DNA of 64,000 nucleotides from Rhododendron vialii. Its lineage: Eukaryota > Streptophyta > Magnoliopsida > Ericales > Ericaceae. The notes beneath the pieces are model-generated. The model had not been told where the DNA came from. It saw only the letters and a list, made by a program, of their open reading frames with translations, and ran no database searches. Made by a program: the position numbers and the translations under genes. Below are positions 42,227 through 54,276 of the stretch, piece after piece. The stretch lies in NCBI RefSeq assembly GCF_030253575.1, contig NC_080558.1, forward strand, positions 5,032,001 to 5,096,000, in the 5' to 3' direction. The first letter of the stretch is position 1; every line of letters starts with the position of its first letter.

Positions 42227-42253
42227 GTTGGTTTCATGGTCTGTAGACTTATT

Positions 42254-42600
42254 GGTTTCCCCAGTTTTGTGCAACCAAGGCTTCTTTTTGATTTGGATTA
42301 AATCAGTTCTGTCTCCTTTTTTTCCCACCTATATGTGTGGATGCGCGTTTGATTTCATAATGGGCTAAATTAGCTGTGTTTTTTTTTCTTTTCATATATT
42401 GAAGGCAGTGCGTGGATTGTGAATTTATAAGGTGATTCTGGGCAAAAAGGGTAAGTTTAAATTTCTATAATTTTCTTATCCTTTGTTAAATTTCACTATA
42501 AACCCATGATTGAAAGCCAAACATATATGAGAATGAAAATCTGCCTAGTGAAAGGGCGGTGTAATCTGAATCACTTCATACCCTCCTGAATATAGCTGCA
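42254..42600 (+). repeat. pyrophosphatase 3' flank copy, unit 2
   Basis: Matches the 3'UTR and flank of the intact gene (CCCAGTTTTGTGCAACCAAGGCTTC, TGTGTGGATGCGC, TAAACCCATGAT) but contains no coding exon. It is the remnant of a second tandem copy, cut off on the left by the transposon at 40677-42253. Confidence 0.7.
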
Positions 42601-45600
42601 TACTGTTCCTTAATAATAATAAAAAAACTGTATTGCCCTCAAAACAAGTAATTTAGCAACTTTTTAACGTTTGAATGACCGAGTTCGAAAATCGCACCAC
42701 TAGAAATCTAGCAAAAAATAATCTAATACGTACCCATCAACATAAGAATCTTATTATTATCCAAGAAACAATTTTTAAGAAATCTAGTGGAGTATGCACT
42801 CTCCTTCCGGATCAGATAGTGCTATGGTGTCTCCGGTTATTTTGGAGACACCGTAAATTTTTGCATAAAAAAATCATTAGCAGCATAACCAAAACCATTA
42901 AATGGCAGAATATGTTATGCTATTGTGTGAATCAGGGACATAACCTTCATCTATTAGCATTTACTGAAAATTGCTTAGATCAAGCCTATCTTGGTCATAT
43001 TTTTTTTCTGATTTCTTGCGGGAACCCTTAAAATCATGTTATGAATACATTGAACGATTCAAATTATCAAAATTCAATCGGGATTTATGAGGTCCTTACT
43101 TAAGCTATGTAAGATAGTCCTTACATAAGCTTACTGTAACCTTCATAACCTTTTATTATTATTATTATTATTATTATATTATGTCATAATACTTTTTCAA
43201 AAATAGCATAACAAATCACTCGATGATATAACACAACCACTCAAAGCCATAACAATGGCTTGCAAAAATGACATAACTTAACCACTCGAGGGCATAATGC
43301 TGTTGGCCCCGAGTCCCTGACTGTGTTTTGTTAAAGCTAGCATAGGGGTTGGAAGTCTAATGAAACTACTCATCTATACTACTTTTTTAAAATGTAATAA
43401 TGTGTTTTCTACACTTTATCTTCCAAAAATAACCTTTCAAAATGCCTAGAATAACTAACCCTACCAAATCCCATACAAAGCTTCAACTGTTGCAGTGTTG
43501 CCAAACGACACCAAAATGACAAACAAAGCACAGTCGCGCCTTCAAATTCCAAACCCATAGCACAACTGTTACATCAGTCACCAAATGCAACATTAAATCC
43601 ACCGGCTTCTCCAGAGGGTCTTCTACGGATGACCCTCTCCCGACATTCCACACCGCACAACGGCGGCAGCACACAGCGCAAAACGGCTCCTTCGGTGCTC
43701 GCTATCTCTTCCAGCCAGTGTTCTACCGTTTGAAATGGTAAGCATTCCTAAAACGTGTTAAGTTAATGCTAGGTTTTGGATATTGTTGGTCATGCCAAAC
43801 AGGCAAACACTTATTGAACTTGAGATGTTTGATGAATTACTTCTATGGCCATTGATTATAATCCAAACAATTTTCGCAGACGACATTCAAGATAATAATG
43901 CAAAGAGAAACCAATCAAAGAGAAAGAGGACCTAACAGTAGATGTTATAGGTGCTTAATTTGTTTCGGTGGACACCAAGTCATCTATCTAACTTTGCAAA
44001 TCCATCAAAGACTGTGTGTGCCCGTATAAGTCTTGTTTGCCTTTTGAGTTGAGAGCTTTATTGAGTAACCAATTTGACATGCTATATTTGATTGGATTAT
44101 TATAAACCTTTAATTTGTAGGCGAACATAAGAGATTTTGAGTTTTGCTTGCTTTTTTCCCTTGAATTCCACACTTAAAATTTCCCAACGGTTGATAGTAT
44201 TTTTGGGCACTAAATCCATAGTGATTGGTTTTGAATTGAATGAAAATCTAAGTCGAAAAACAGAAAGTTTGGCAGAAAAACAAAAAGTTTGTCCATAAAG
44301 GTGTAAATGGATCTCTCACTGTGGGGTTCCCCTTCATGTCGTCCTCGAACTTAACCTTGGTTGGTTGGACGTAGAAGTTATTGAACTTGATGAACCCACT
44401 CTGAAATGCTTAGCTTTCATTTAAGGAAGATTGTTCACTGTAAACGGAGCATTTGGAATGCATTAAGGAGTTTGTGAAACTTAAGATTAAGGATGAGATT
44501 TATCACGTGAAAATTTCTGAAGATCCAATTGCTGAAATTTCATGGGAAAACAGGATTGTCACACAATCAAGGTTAAGGAAAGTCAAAAGCAAAAGGGGCC
44601 TAGCTGCCTAGGAAAGCTGATACTTTTTCACCGTGAAGAAGATCAAGTAGAGATGATTTCGGTGATGATGACTTGGTAGCTGATTTGTTCAAACCAGTAC
44701 ATGGGGATGAATTTTGGATGATAATAACGATGAGTTGGAAGTGGAGGAAAATATAGATAATGAAATCAAGTTTTTGGAGATGAACCGTTCAACTCGTGAT
44801 TGGCGAGACAAGTCCCTTAGTTGAGAATATGGCTATTGATGGCTGAGAATGGAGTGAATGAGGGTTGGATAACCATGGTATATCAAATTCCAATACAGAG
44901 CAATAGAGGACTCTGGGGGGTCCCGTTGATTACCAAAATTTGTGTTGGGCTGGGTTCAAGCTAATAATTCAATTGCTGATTTATAAATTACATGGTGGTA
45001 TCCATTTAAATCGTGTTATTGGTTAGAGGTACAGATGTGGGTAAGATTACGAGCATTGGGTATGAGGATAGAGAAGACATTTAGAGCAACAAATTCGCTG
45101 CTTCAAATCCAATACTCTCTGGCAATCCATTCCACTAGAAGCAATTTAATTTATAGTTTCTGCTGAGTGTTGATGGTCTCTGTCTGAACGTTTTGGAAAG
45201 AATTTTTTTAATGCAAATGTAAGAGCAATGGCTGTAGAGAAACTAGCGTGGATTGGTATTACCAAAAGCAGAGTTCCGTTTTTCGGCTTGGAGTTGTTGA
45301 AGACAAGGGATTCCATCGAGACGTATCTTACAATATTGGAAATTTACCAGCGGGGTGCCTTTAAGGTGTCAAAAACATGAAGATCAGATGATTTAGTGCT
45401 AAGACATGTCACTTATTTATTGGACAAGGTCCTTTTGTTCAAGTCACATGATTCATTTTGGAATCATCTAGCAAGTTAGTTTGGTTGCGTAAGGAAAATA
45501 AATGCGCAAATGGTTTCATTTCCATATATTTTCCTTTCCCTTGATGTATTTCCAGATCCATACGGTGCTTATATGATGGGGTAAGGGGTGTGAATATTTT

Positions 45601-45838
45601 TTAGGTAAGAAATATTTTCCCTGTTATGGCAAGAAGAATAATTACTCAAATTGTTTTTTCCTTATTTAGTTGTGAATGCCATATCTGTTTGGTGATTATA
45701 GTTATGAAGACAACACGAAAATTTTAAGATGGTACCATGTTGGAATGGAAGCCATACCTGTAGGTTTCTCAAGTTCAAATTGACACTTCTAAGTAAATAT
45801 CTTAGAACAACTTCGTCACATTCATCAGAATTTAAAGG
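42600..45838. other. repeat-derived DNA without a recognised gene
   Basis: It contains a diverged half-copy of the 4438-4790 MITE (about 42780-43110), a TTA microsatellite at about 43151-43176 and a repeat of the GGCCCCGAGTCCCTGACTGT phrase at 43305. 44300-45480 has a GA/TG-rich composition that could be eroded retroelement coding sequence, but every frame is broken and I cannot assign it. Confidence 0.45.
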
Positions 45839-46126
45839 TCACAAAAAAAAAAAAAAAAAATTCCCCTTTGACTGCTCCACGTGCAAAGTACGTTCACATT
45901 TACTAGTCCAGCAAAATGGTTGATATGTTGCTAACCACCATCCTTGGGATGAGCTGCTTATTCCACATGGATGTGGTGGATAACTAATAACACCGCCCTC
46001 CGGAGGAATAATACCAGCTGGATTATCCCAGTCTCTCCATCTGACATTCGTAGATAACCCTCCGTATCTTTTTTTATCCATTATCCCACTCCTAACCACA
46101 CTTGGTAGTTGGTACAACAATCTCAT
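45839..46126 (-). other. unrecognised open frame, duplicated at 52336-52632
   Basis: The minus-strand frame reads SGIMDKKRYGGL, NPAGIIPPEGG, SYPPHPCGISSSSQGWWLAT. The second unit has the same frame (SGIMDEQGCGGLFTNV, NPAGIIPQEG, GISSLSGGWWLS). Both are open for about 70 aligned codons. It lies downstream of the ubiquitin-like genes on the same strand. I recognise no family; it may be an exon or 3' remnant rather than a gene. Confidence 0.3.
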
Positions 46127-47093
46127 TGTTACATAAGCCCATGCAATGTCTGATGGTATGCAAACCCTTTGCCGGTGTCTAAGGTATACTTTTTACTTTT
46201 ATCTCATCCTGTCAAACAAGCGTGACCTAACAATTTCTCGGTCCTCGCCACAAGGAGAAATAGAGCATTATCCTGGGGAGGTTTGTCAATCAGCTAAGTT
46301 ATCATTAAGGTACTCATCAACTTGTATGAATATTTTCTATTCCTAATGTCCAGAAAACAATGTAAGAAAATGCAAGATTATGTTGGAGTTGCTTTGAATC
46401 TATTTCCATATAACTACGTCCTACAAATCCATTGAAAAACGATTGTACTTAAAACCGATCGTCAAAAAGAAATGCAGATTTTGGTGAAATATTCAGCTGA
46501 TATTTTTGCCAAGCCTGAAATACTGAAGCATGCTTGAAGCTCTTCCAAGCTACCATCGATGTCCCCTTCTTGACAGCAAAATCAGCCATGTAAGTGTAAA
46601 ATCCAATCTGTAAAAGGAGAATTCACATCAAGATCAGCCATGTAAGTGTAAAATCCAATCTGTAAAAGGAGAATTCACCGACTATTACATCACTCACTAA
46701 GTTTTCCCAATATCTTCTCTTATCATAGCATTCAAGTACCAAGGCTGTATTTGGATCAAGGGTATAAGTGGAGCCATGGAAAGCAAGGGAACGAGAAAAA
46801 AAAATGTTTAAAACATAAAATTCCTCCACCAACCCATGATTCAAACAGCCTAATGGTAGTGTAGTTTGGTATAAATGGGGGTGGTAGTGAGCTCGGATAC
46901 TGGCCCAAAAATCAGAGGCGACTACTACATATAGGCAAATTAGCACCTTGCCTAAGGCCCACCAGAAAAGTACAAACATTTCCAAATACTCACAGATAAT
47001 GGAATCTTTCTCAACATTGTAGCTAGCCAGATCTCGATCATCCTCCAGTGTTCTTCTAGAAAAAATGAGACGAATGTCTCTAACTGGAAAGCC

Positions 47094-47867
47094 TTACTTA
47101 TCAGAAATCTTATTCTTCACATCCACGACCCTGTCCTCTTTGCACACCATAAGAACGTGAGTTTTGCCACACAAGTTCTTCACAAAAACCTTAAAGGTCG
47201 AAGGCAACATCTCTAAAAGGGAGTTCTCCTTGATGTTACAAGCAGCTAAAGTCTTGGAATCCTCAAGTAGCTTGCCTGCATAAGTTAGATCATCCGCGCC
47301 AGCCACAAAGCCCACCATACTCTGAACTATTGCCTTGATATCTTGAACAGTTTGCAAGACCTTAACTTTAAGTTTCAGGATCTCTCCGCTTTGCATTTTC
47401 ACCGAAACTGACACCACATCTCTTGGGTTGAGAACCAAATAAAGCATTGATTCTGACTGGATACCAAGTGAGGCCAAAGTTCTGTTATCATCCAGCAGCT
47501 CTCCACTGTAGACAAGAGTGAATTGTTCTAATAGGATGCCCTCTTTTGTCTGAATCAAGAGTTTAATGTTCTTGACAGTGTCATGAGTCTTTGCTTCAAG
47601 TTCAAGTGTTTTCTCATTTGATGGTATGTAGACAAGAAGCTTTATCATGTCTATATCTTGGAGGTAAAGGTGGAGAGTGGAGTTCGTCCGAACACCATGG
47701 TCAACGAGCTTGTGGTCATCCTTGAGCTGCTTACCAGCGAAAAAGAGCTCCTGAAGATTTTTAGGAGTGCCTTCCTTCTCATGAAACAAGGCCTTCAGTT
47801 TTCTAGTTGTCTCTGATATCTTAACATTTAAGGCAACAGTTTTGATGACCTTCAAGTATACCTTCAT
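47094..47867 (-). CDS. tandem ubiquitin-like-domain protein, copy 1, truncated in domain 4
   Basis: A 257-residue frame of degenerate ubiquitin-like folds in tandem. Domain 1 is about 1-72 (MKVYLKV, LFFAGKQLKDDHKLVDHGV). Domain 2 is about 76-148 (LVYSGELLDDNRTLASLGI). Domain 3 is about 152-223 (LTYAGKLLEDSKTLAACNI). A partial domain 4 (FKVFVKNLCGKTHVL) stops at TAA 47094-47096, after ISDK. The second copy reads ISDEEGFPV here, and domain 4 remains legible after the stop to about 46985. So the stop is a nonsense change in copy 1. No domain ends in Gly-Gly, so it cannot be processed or conjugated like ubiquitin; a binding or scaffold role is inferred. The ATG directly follows a splice-acceptor-like TACAG. 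A small exon ATG GAT TCA ACT GAA GAC GAG (50023-50043) upstream, after a telo-box, may be exon 1, giving an in-frame N-terminal extension. Confidence 0.7.
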   Translation of the reverse strand: MKVYLKVIKTVALNVKISETTRKLKALFHEKEGTPKNLQELFFAGKQLKDDHKLVDHGVRTNSTLHLYLQDIDMIKLLVYIPSNEKTLELEAKTHDTVKNIKLLIQTKEGILLEQFTLVYSGELLDDNRTLASLGIQSESMLYLVLNPRDVVSVSVKMQSGEILKLKVKVLQTVQDIKAIVQSMVGFVAGADDLTYAGKLLEDSKTLAACNIKENSLLEMLPSTFKVFVKNLCGKTHVLMVCKEDRVVDVKNKISDK

Positions 47868-50022
47868 CTGTAACGACTAACGAGACATGAGAAGGATTGA
47901 AAATTGTTCAAAAGAAGCATTGCTAGGATGGTATTTGTCAAAACTTTTATATTTGTAAAAGCTAATTCTTTTAGCATCAAAATGTCTTTGCCCAAAATAA
48001 GTTGTTTTGGTAAACACACCGACACAACTTCCGTTACGCTAAAATCAGAAGTTGTATTCCAAAAGCTTTCACAAACCTGCCCCCATAAAGATTTCAAGAT
48101 TAATGAAATCTTTTTCGTCTTTCAAAAAAAAATGACCTGGCCTCCTACAGATAAGATCAACAAGAAAACCCTCTTCTCATATATGAAAACTACGAAGAAG
48201 CTATCTTTGTTTCCCAAGAAAGGAATTATCCAGTTCCCACGACAATCATTAGCACCTAAAATTGATGAACCACCGAGACACCATCCAAAGAGGTATTTTA
48301 GATTACTCAAGCAGGTGGCGGATGCAGGATTTCCATGAAATGGGGCTCTACAGAAAATTTATCAAGAGTTTGGGATGGTTAAGGCATAATTATTCATCAT
48401 TAAGAGCGGTAATGGTACTGTTTTAAGAAAAAATGGGAACCAAAGTGCTATTTTCACATATATAGCAAAATTCAGACGTGGTACACTTTGTCGGAACATG
48501 GGAGGTCCGGCCCCTGAACTCAAGTCCAGATATTAAGTTCGTGCATGTATACAAGGGTCAGTTCATTCAACCTTGGGAAGAAAAAGAGTTCAAAATCAAA
48601 TTTGACTTGACATGCCAAGTGAAAGAATTGACATTTGAACCAACTCTAACTAATATGTCAATTACTTCGGTGTTGTGTGACACCTCCTCTATCATGTCAA
48701 ATTTGACATTTGAAAAAGTAAGAGGTCAAATCTTTTCTTTGATATGTTTACCCTCCAAAACTTAACAAAACAAAAGATAAAAACCTATTAAAGTAAAATA
48801 TGCTACATTAAATTAGGCATATTGGTTGGAGTGGGCATTTTTAGAGATGTCAACTTGCCACTTAATTAAGACTTCCAAAGAATTTGACATCGCCAAATTT
48901 GAAGCCACGGTGGAGATGTTTATATATACTATTGTCAAAAGAGGCTCACGATGCATTACACAACACCAAAATTTGTACAAATGGTTTGGCCTAATTTTAC
49001 TCATATGACAAAAATACGGCAGCCAACCAAATAGAAAACGCTTAAAGATGGTTAATTACAAGTTTAACATGCCAACTGCTCAATTTCCTAAACTTCCTCA
49101 TTAATCAGGAAAAAATATTGAAATTTTGTTACAAATAAATCGACTAGAAACATGCAACATTCTCCATTAAGAATACGTAAGGAACAATTTGGCAAGAATT
49201 TAGAAGAAGAAAAATTCGCAAACCCAATATTCGTTCATCAAATAAACTGCAATCTGCAGCTTTTCAACAAATAAATAGCCAAAAATTCGGTTTAATTGCC
49301 AGTGCACTGGAGTACTATGTTAGGCTCTGACCTTGATTGAAATGGAACTCTCTGTTTCTAGGAACAAAAAATAACAGAAGACTCAATCTTTTTTTCCCTC
49401 GCGGAAAAGCTAATGAGATTTCAACCTACTCAAATGCATGGGAGCAGGGGCAGAGGTAAACAATGGGTGGGTGTGGCACATGCCACCCCCGGTTCCGAAA
49501 ACCATTTTTTTTTTTTTTTTATACTAACTGAAGTAGATTTGGTACTTATCAGTACTCAAACAACTTGATTTTGTACGGAATCAATGAAAAAATAGCAATT
49601 TGAAATAACAAACGGTTTGGATCATATAAATAACATCTCTATGACTTATTACAATTAAAGACCACAAGATAGTTGAATCAAAAACCTTTTTCTTTTCAAC
49701 AAAAATTAAAACTCAATATCAAGATGAATTTACAGTACACTTTTCTTTTCAATTTTTACGAACAACATGCAACAATTATTAGTCATCTTTCATCAAAAAG
49801 TGCCACCCCTTAACCAAATTCTGGCTCCGCCACTACATTGGAGGAGTATATGGTGGCTATCACTCCACTTGCGGGAACAGAATACTTTAATTAAACTCAA
49901 ACTAAGGGACTTTTTCGATTCTTCAGCACTCTTTCTCATTAACCAAATGAACGAAAATAATGAGAACTTTAACGATAAATACAGGAAGAGAAAAAAAACA
50001 AAAACAAAAAGGAGAGGACAAC

Positions 50023-50043
50023 CTCGTCTTCAGTTGAATCCAT
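50023..50043 (-). other. candidate first exon of ubiquitin-like gene copy 1
   Basis: On the minus strand, ATG GAT TCA ACT GAA GAC GAG is followed by GT, and preceded by AGGGCTAGGGTTTCC. It would join in phase 0 to the frame starting at 47867 across a 2.15-kb intron. A related start (ATG GCT TCG AGC GAA) lies at 60577-60579. This is inferred from position and duplication, not proven. Confidence 0.45.
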
Positions 50044-50393
50044 GGCGAAGTTTGGAAACCCTAGCCCTTTGATCAGATGATAGAAATGAGGAAGAAATAG
50101 CAGCAGTCTCGGTCGAATGAGGTGTTACTTATTGGGTTCCCACTTCCCACTAGTCATCGAAGCGGTCAGCATTCCAGCAATGAAGCAACTTCCAAGGTAC
50201 CCAAATGAAACGTTGGTTCAATTTTCAAGAAATTCATGCAGAAAATTTATTCCAAAAATTAAAAACTAGTAATAAATGAAGTGGAGTAAGAAAAATAATA
50301 GAAAGTAAAAAATATTTTGTTTATGGGATGCTTTGGATATAAGAAATCGAAAAAAAGATGAAAAATAGTAGTTAATTTTGATTACACGCATTA

Positions 50394-50520
50394 ACAAGAT
50401 TCCTGCTTGCGGAGTGATGATTTTGACCTAGGACCGTCTGACTTAATAGATATATATATACAAGATTCCTGCTGGCAGAGCGATGATTTTGACTCGGGAT
50501 CGACCGACTTAATCGACATA
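50394..50520 (+). repeat. two tandem copies of a 66-bp unit
   Basis: ACAAGATTCCTGCTTGC followed by GATGATTTTGACCTAGGA recurs 66 bp later with a few substitutions (GATGATTTTGACTCGGGATC). The copies are separated by a TATATATA stretch. No function was recognised. Confidence 0.7.
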
Positions 50521-50549
50521 TTTATTCTTTACTGTATGTAAAATTTTAA

Positions 50550-50979
50550 ATGTTAGAATGGAATCAAATACCCACCCAAAAAACTATTCTACTCCAATTG
50601 ATCAAAGTTGCATCAGCAATGACAGCAAATCTTGTTTGTTTTGAGGAGGGGAAAAAAGAAACTCATTTTCTTGAAACACCAAAATTTGAAATAAAATTTG
50701 CTTCCCCAGTTTTGTGCAACCAAATGCTTGTTTTGATTTGGTGTAATTCAGTTCTCTCTGCTAGTATTTTTCCACCTGTATGTGACGATGCGCGTGTGAT
50801 TTTCATAATCCGGTTAATTTCGCTGTTTTCTCATATATCTAATGTTGTGCGTGAATCATGAATTTATGGGGTTATTCTGGGTAAAAAGGGGAAGACAAAC
50901 ATCAGCACCCATCACCCATGATTCAAGCCAAACATCATTTGAGAATGAAAATCTGCCTAATGAAAGGAGTCATCTGAAT
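50550..50979 (+). pseudogene. pyrophosphatase gene 3' remnant, unit 3
   Basis: The last codons (NGIKYPPK, 50557 onward) and the 3'UTR of the pyrophosphatase gene are recognisable. The stop context is mutated (TCTAA to TCTAC). The rest of the gene is absent to the left. A hAT element (50980-51404) separates it from the next part of the duplicated flank. Confidence 0.75.
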
Positions 50980-51404
50980 CAGGGATGGCAATTCAACCCG
51001 CCCTGCCCCTGGTTCGGGCCGGGTTTGGGTTGGCATTATCCCGTTTGGGTACCTGTCCTACCCCGCCCCGAAATTATTTTATGCATAAAAAATATTTTTA
51101 TTCTTGTATTTTTACTCTTACAACTAAAATACCACATAAAATATTAACCATTTCTTCCATTTTGTTATTAGATAATAGATTTTGGTTAAATTATAATAGT
51201 TATTTCATAAACTTTTATTGTTTGTGCTCACTTATATTAGAATCTAGAACATATTTTCTCAATGGAAAAAAAAAGAAAATTGAGCGGGGCTGGGGCGGGG
51301 GTACCTGTAAATTACCCGGTCCGGGTTCGGGATGGGGTCAGGGGCGGGACTAAATTTTCGGGTCGGGGTCGCGTGTGGCAAAACCCGCCCCATTGCCATT
51401 CCTA
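50980..51404. mobile_element. hAT-type GGGTCGGG-rich element, 425 bp
   Basis: It starts CAGGGATGGCAATTCAACCC, ends CCCATTGCCATTCCTA, and is flanked by exact 8-bp duplications ATCTGAAT (50972-50979 and 51405-51412). Both ends carry CCCGCCC/GGGGCGGG motifs. It resembles the element at 61962. The first base is C where relatives have T. Confidence 0.88.
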
Positions 51405-52335
51405 ATCTGAATCACTTCATACCCTCCTAAGTAAAGCTGCATACTGTTCCTAAAAACAAAACAACTTTTTAGGAAAATCTGCTAGAGTCTTGCACTTTCC
51501 TTCCAGATTGAACTGGAATCCAAGATTTGCATGCGAGGGTCGAGGAATCAGTTTACAACTTTGTGTAAGACTGATTCTGGATAGTAAGCAAAAATCACTC
51601 TCTTTTTTACCGGGTGACCTAAAGTCGAGTCATAGAAACATGAAATCACATTTCCATTCTGCATTAAAAAATGGTTATTGCCATCCAAGCCGAGCCTGGA
51701 GAAAAAAGGCAGAGACAGAGAGAGTTCCTCAAGTGAATCGCACCGAAATTGAAAATCAGAGACGGTTCATTCCAAGGATAATTTGCATTTGATCGGCATT
51801 TTTATTTCTTCTTTTTCCCTGGAAGAAAGATTAAAAACAAGTAGGACTACACATAGTGTAGTATAAATACAAAGTGCCATCTTAAGTACCAAGGTCCATT
51901 AGTTCTACATGTAATTAGTGCACCATACAACTAAGCAGGGTTACTTCTAGTATGCCCACTGAACAAAATAGGTCATGCTCCATCTCCGTCTCCATCCCCC
52001 GACCGTCGAACCAAAAAAAAACTCTCAATCCCTGCAAAAACTACTGCAATGGTCAATTGATCGTATACCCAAATCTTCTTCTTTTACAAAAGTTGAAGAC
52101 GTAGAAAAAGCCCCTCCGTATATGAATTATTTTTGCGAAGTTGTAAAGAGAATGACAATCACAACCTCCTTAGCACCCACGTAAGCATCGGAACTCGCAC
52201 GGGAAAACTCAAGACCTCAACAACCAAGTTATTAAAATAGCAATTGGAATGAACACAAGTATTGACCTGTGTTTAGTGTAGGATGTATCGTTAGAGCAAT
52301 AAACACCAGATTTGACATATGTCTCCAATACTAGT
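51405..52335 (+). repeat. duplicated pyrophosphatase 3' flank, unit 3
   Basis: This continues the unit-3 flank after the hAT element and is homologous to 39565-40240. No intact gene. The phrase GCATTAAAAAATGG and others show local divergence and short indels. Confidence 0.55.
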
Positions 52336-52632
52336 TCAACAATGCTGTTGGCCCTGAGTCCCTGACTGTTTCCCATGGTCTCTCTCCCTTACGCCCCCAA
52401 CGAATCTACTTATCCAACAAAATGGTGGATAAGTTGATAACCACCATCCTCCGGATAAACTGCTTATTCCACACGGTTGTGGTGGAAAACTAATAGCACA
52501 ACCCTCCTGAGGAATAATGCCAGCTGGATTATGCCCACCTCTCCATCTGACATTCGTAAATAACCCTCCACAACCTTGTTCATCCATTATCCCACTCCTA
52601 ACGGCACTTGGTAGTTGGCACAACAATCTCAA
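52336..52632 (-). other. second copy of the unrecognised W-rich frame
   Basis: See the 45839-46126 entry. The two frames differ by substitutions but both stay open over the aligned part, ending near the same GGWWLSTYPPFCW phrase. A shorter trace occurs at 40245-40320. Confidence 0.3.
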
Positions 52633-53391
52633 TGTTTACATAAGCCCATGTAATGTCCGATGGTATGCAAACCCTTTGCCTGTGTCTTAAGTATACTTTT
52701 ATCTAATCCTGTCAAACAAGTGTGACCTAACTTTTATCTCATCCTGGGGAGGTTTATCAATCAGCTAAGTTCTCATTAAGGGACTTAGTATGAATATTTT
52801 CTATTCTTAATGTCTGGATAACAATGGTAAGAAAATGCAAGATTATGTTGGAGTTGCTTTGAATCTATTCCCATATAACTACGTCCAACAAATCCATCGA
52901 AAAACGATCGTACTTAAAACAGATCGTCAGAAAGAAATGCAGATTTTGGTGAAATATTCAGCTGATAGTTTTGCCAAACCTGAAATCCTGAAGCATGCTT
53001 GAAGCTCTTCCAAGCTACCATTGCTGTCCCCTTCTTGACAGCAAAATCAGCAATGCAATTGTAAAATCCAATCTGTAGAAGGAGAATTCACCAACTATTA
53101 CATCACTCACTAGGTTTTCTCAATATCTTCTCTTATCATAGCATTCAAGTACCAAGGCTGTATTTGGATCAAGGATATTAGCGGAGACATGGAAAGCAAG
53201 GGACGAGAAAAGAAAAGTTTAAAACATAAAATTCCTCCACCCACCCATGATTCAAACAGCCTAATGGTAGTGGAGTTAATATGAATGATGGTGGTTGTGA
53301 GCCCGGATACTGACCAAAAAATAAGAGGCAACTCTACTACATATAGGCAAATTAGCACCTTGCCTAAGGCCCACCAGAAAAGTAAAAACAT

Positions 53392-54276
53392 TTCCAAATA
53401 CTCACGGAGAATGGAATCTTTCTCAACATTGTAGCTAGCCAGATCTCGATCATCCTCCAGTGTTCTTCTAGCAAAAATGAGACGAATGTCTCTAACTGGA
53501 AAGCCTTCCTCATCAGAAATCTTTTTCTTCACATCCAAGACCCAGTCCTCCTTGCACACCTTAAGAACTAGAGTTTTGTCACTCAAGTTCTTCAAAAAAA
53601 TCGTAAAGTTCAAAGGCAACATCTCCAAAAGGGAGTTCTCCTTGATGTTATAACAAGCTAAAGTCTTGGAATCCTCAAGTAGCTTGCTTGCAAAAGTTAG
53701 ATCCTCCACGCTAGCCACAAAACCAACCATACTTTGAACTATTGCCTTGAGGTCCTGAACAGTATGCCAGACCTTAACTTTAAGTTTCAGGATTTCTCCG
53801 CTTTGCATTTTCACAGAAACTAACACCACATCTCTTGGGTTGAGAACCAAATAAAGCATTTATTCTGACTGGATACCGAGAGAGGCCAAAGTTCTGTTAT
53901 CATCCAGCAGCTCTCCATCGTAGAAAAGAGTGAACTGTTCTGATAGGATGCCTTCTTTTGTCTGAATCAAAAATTTAATGTTCTCGACAGTATCACGAGT
54001 CTTTGCTTCAAGTTCAAGTGTTTTCTTATTCGATGGTATGTAGACAAGAAGCTTTATCTTGTCTATATCTTAGAGGTAAAGGTTGAGAGTGCAGTTTGAC
54101 CGAATACCATGGTCAACAAGCTTGTGGTCATCCTTGAGCTGCTTACCAGAGAAAAGAGCTCCTGAAGATTTTCAGGAGTGCCTTCCTTCTCATGAAACAA
54201 GGCCTTCAGTTTTCTGGTTGTCTCTGATCTCTTCATTTAAGGCAACTGTTTTGATCATCTTCAAGTATACCTTCAT
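53392..54276 (-). pseudogene. tandem ubiquitin-like-domain gene, copy 2 (broken)
   Basis: It is homologous to copy 1, offset by about 6.4 kb. Its domain 4 is intact in frame (LVLKVCKEDWVLDVKKKISD, EEGFPVRDIRLIFARRTLED), unlike in copy 1. The upstream part is broken. A TAA replaces a glutamine codon at 54070-54072 (end of domain 1). A TAA replaces a serine codon at 53860-53862 (domain 2). Short deletions shift the frame near 54150 and 54230. The last 249-residue frame (53110-53859) runs on into non-homologous 3' sequence. The first exon region present at 50023 is deleted here (junction near 56335), so the promoter or start may be lost too. Confidence 0.85.

Larger units (their letters stand above)
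40677..42253. mobile_element. outer long-TIR element, interrupted by a hAT element
   Basis: The left arm AATAAGTCTACAGACCGTGA continues for about 75 bp (to GTGGCGGTGGGCTTC). Its complement is split at the right end: part at about 41205-41241 and part at 42227-42253. Removing the hAT insertion and one TSD restores a continuous arm. The interior has a tandem repeat (GGGGGAGGATTGGTGAAGAG at 41065 and 41140) and long G-runs. No coding sequence. The outer TSD is not clear. Confidence 0.75.

Noticed and set aside
44300-45480. Possible eroded retroelement coding sequence
   Set aside because: Composition suggests ancient coding DNA but all frames are interrupted and I could not match a domain.
48478-48765. 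Plus-strand frame (TWEVRPLNSSPDIKF) also present at 54958-55284
   Set aside because: It is in the intron of the minus-strand ubiquitin-like gene and holds repeated GACATTTGAA-type words. Duplication alone can keep both open. I know no family. Low evidence for a gene.
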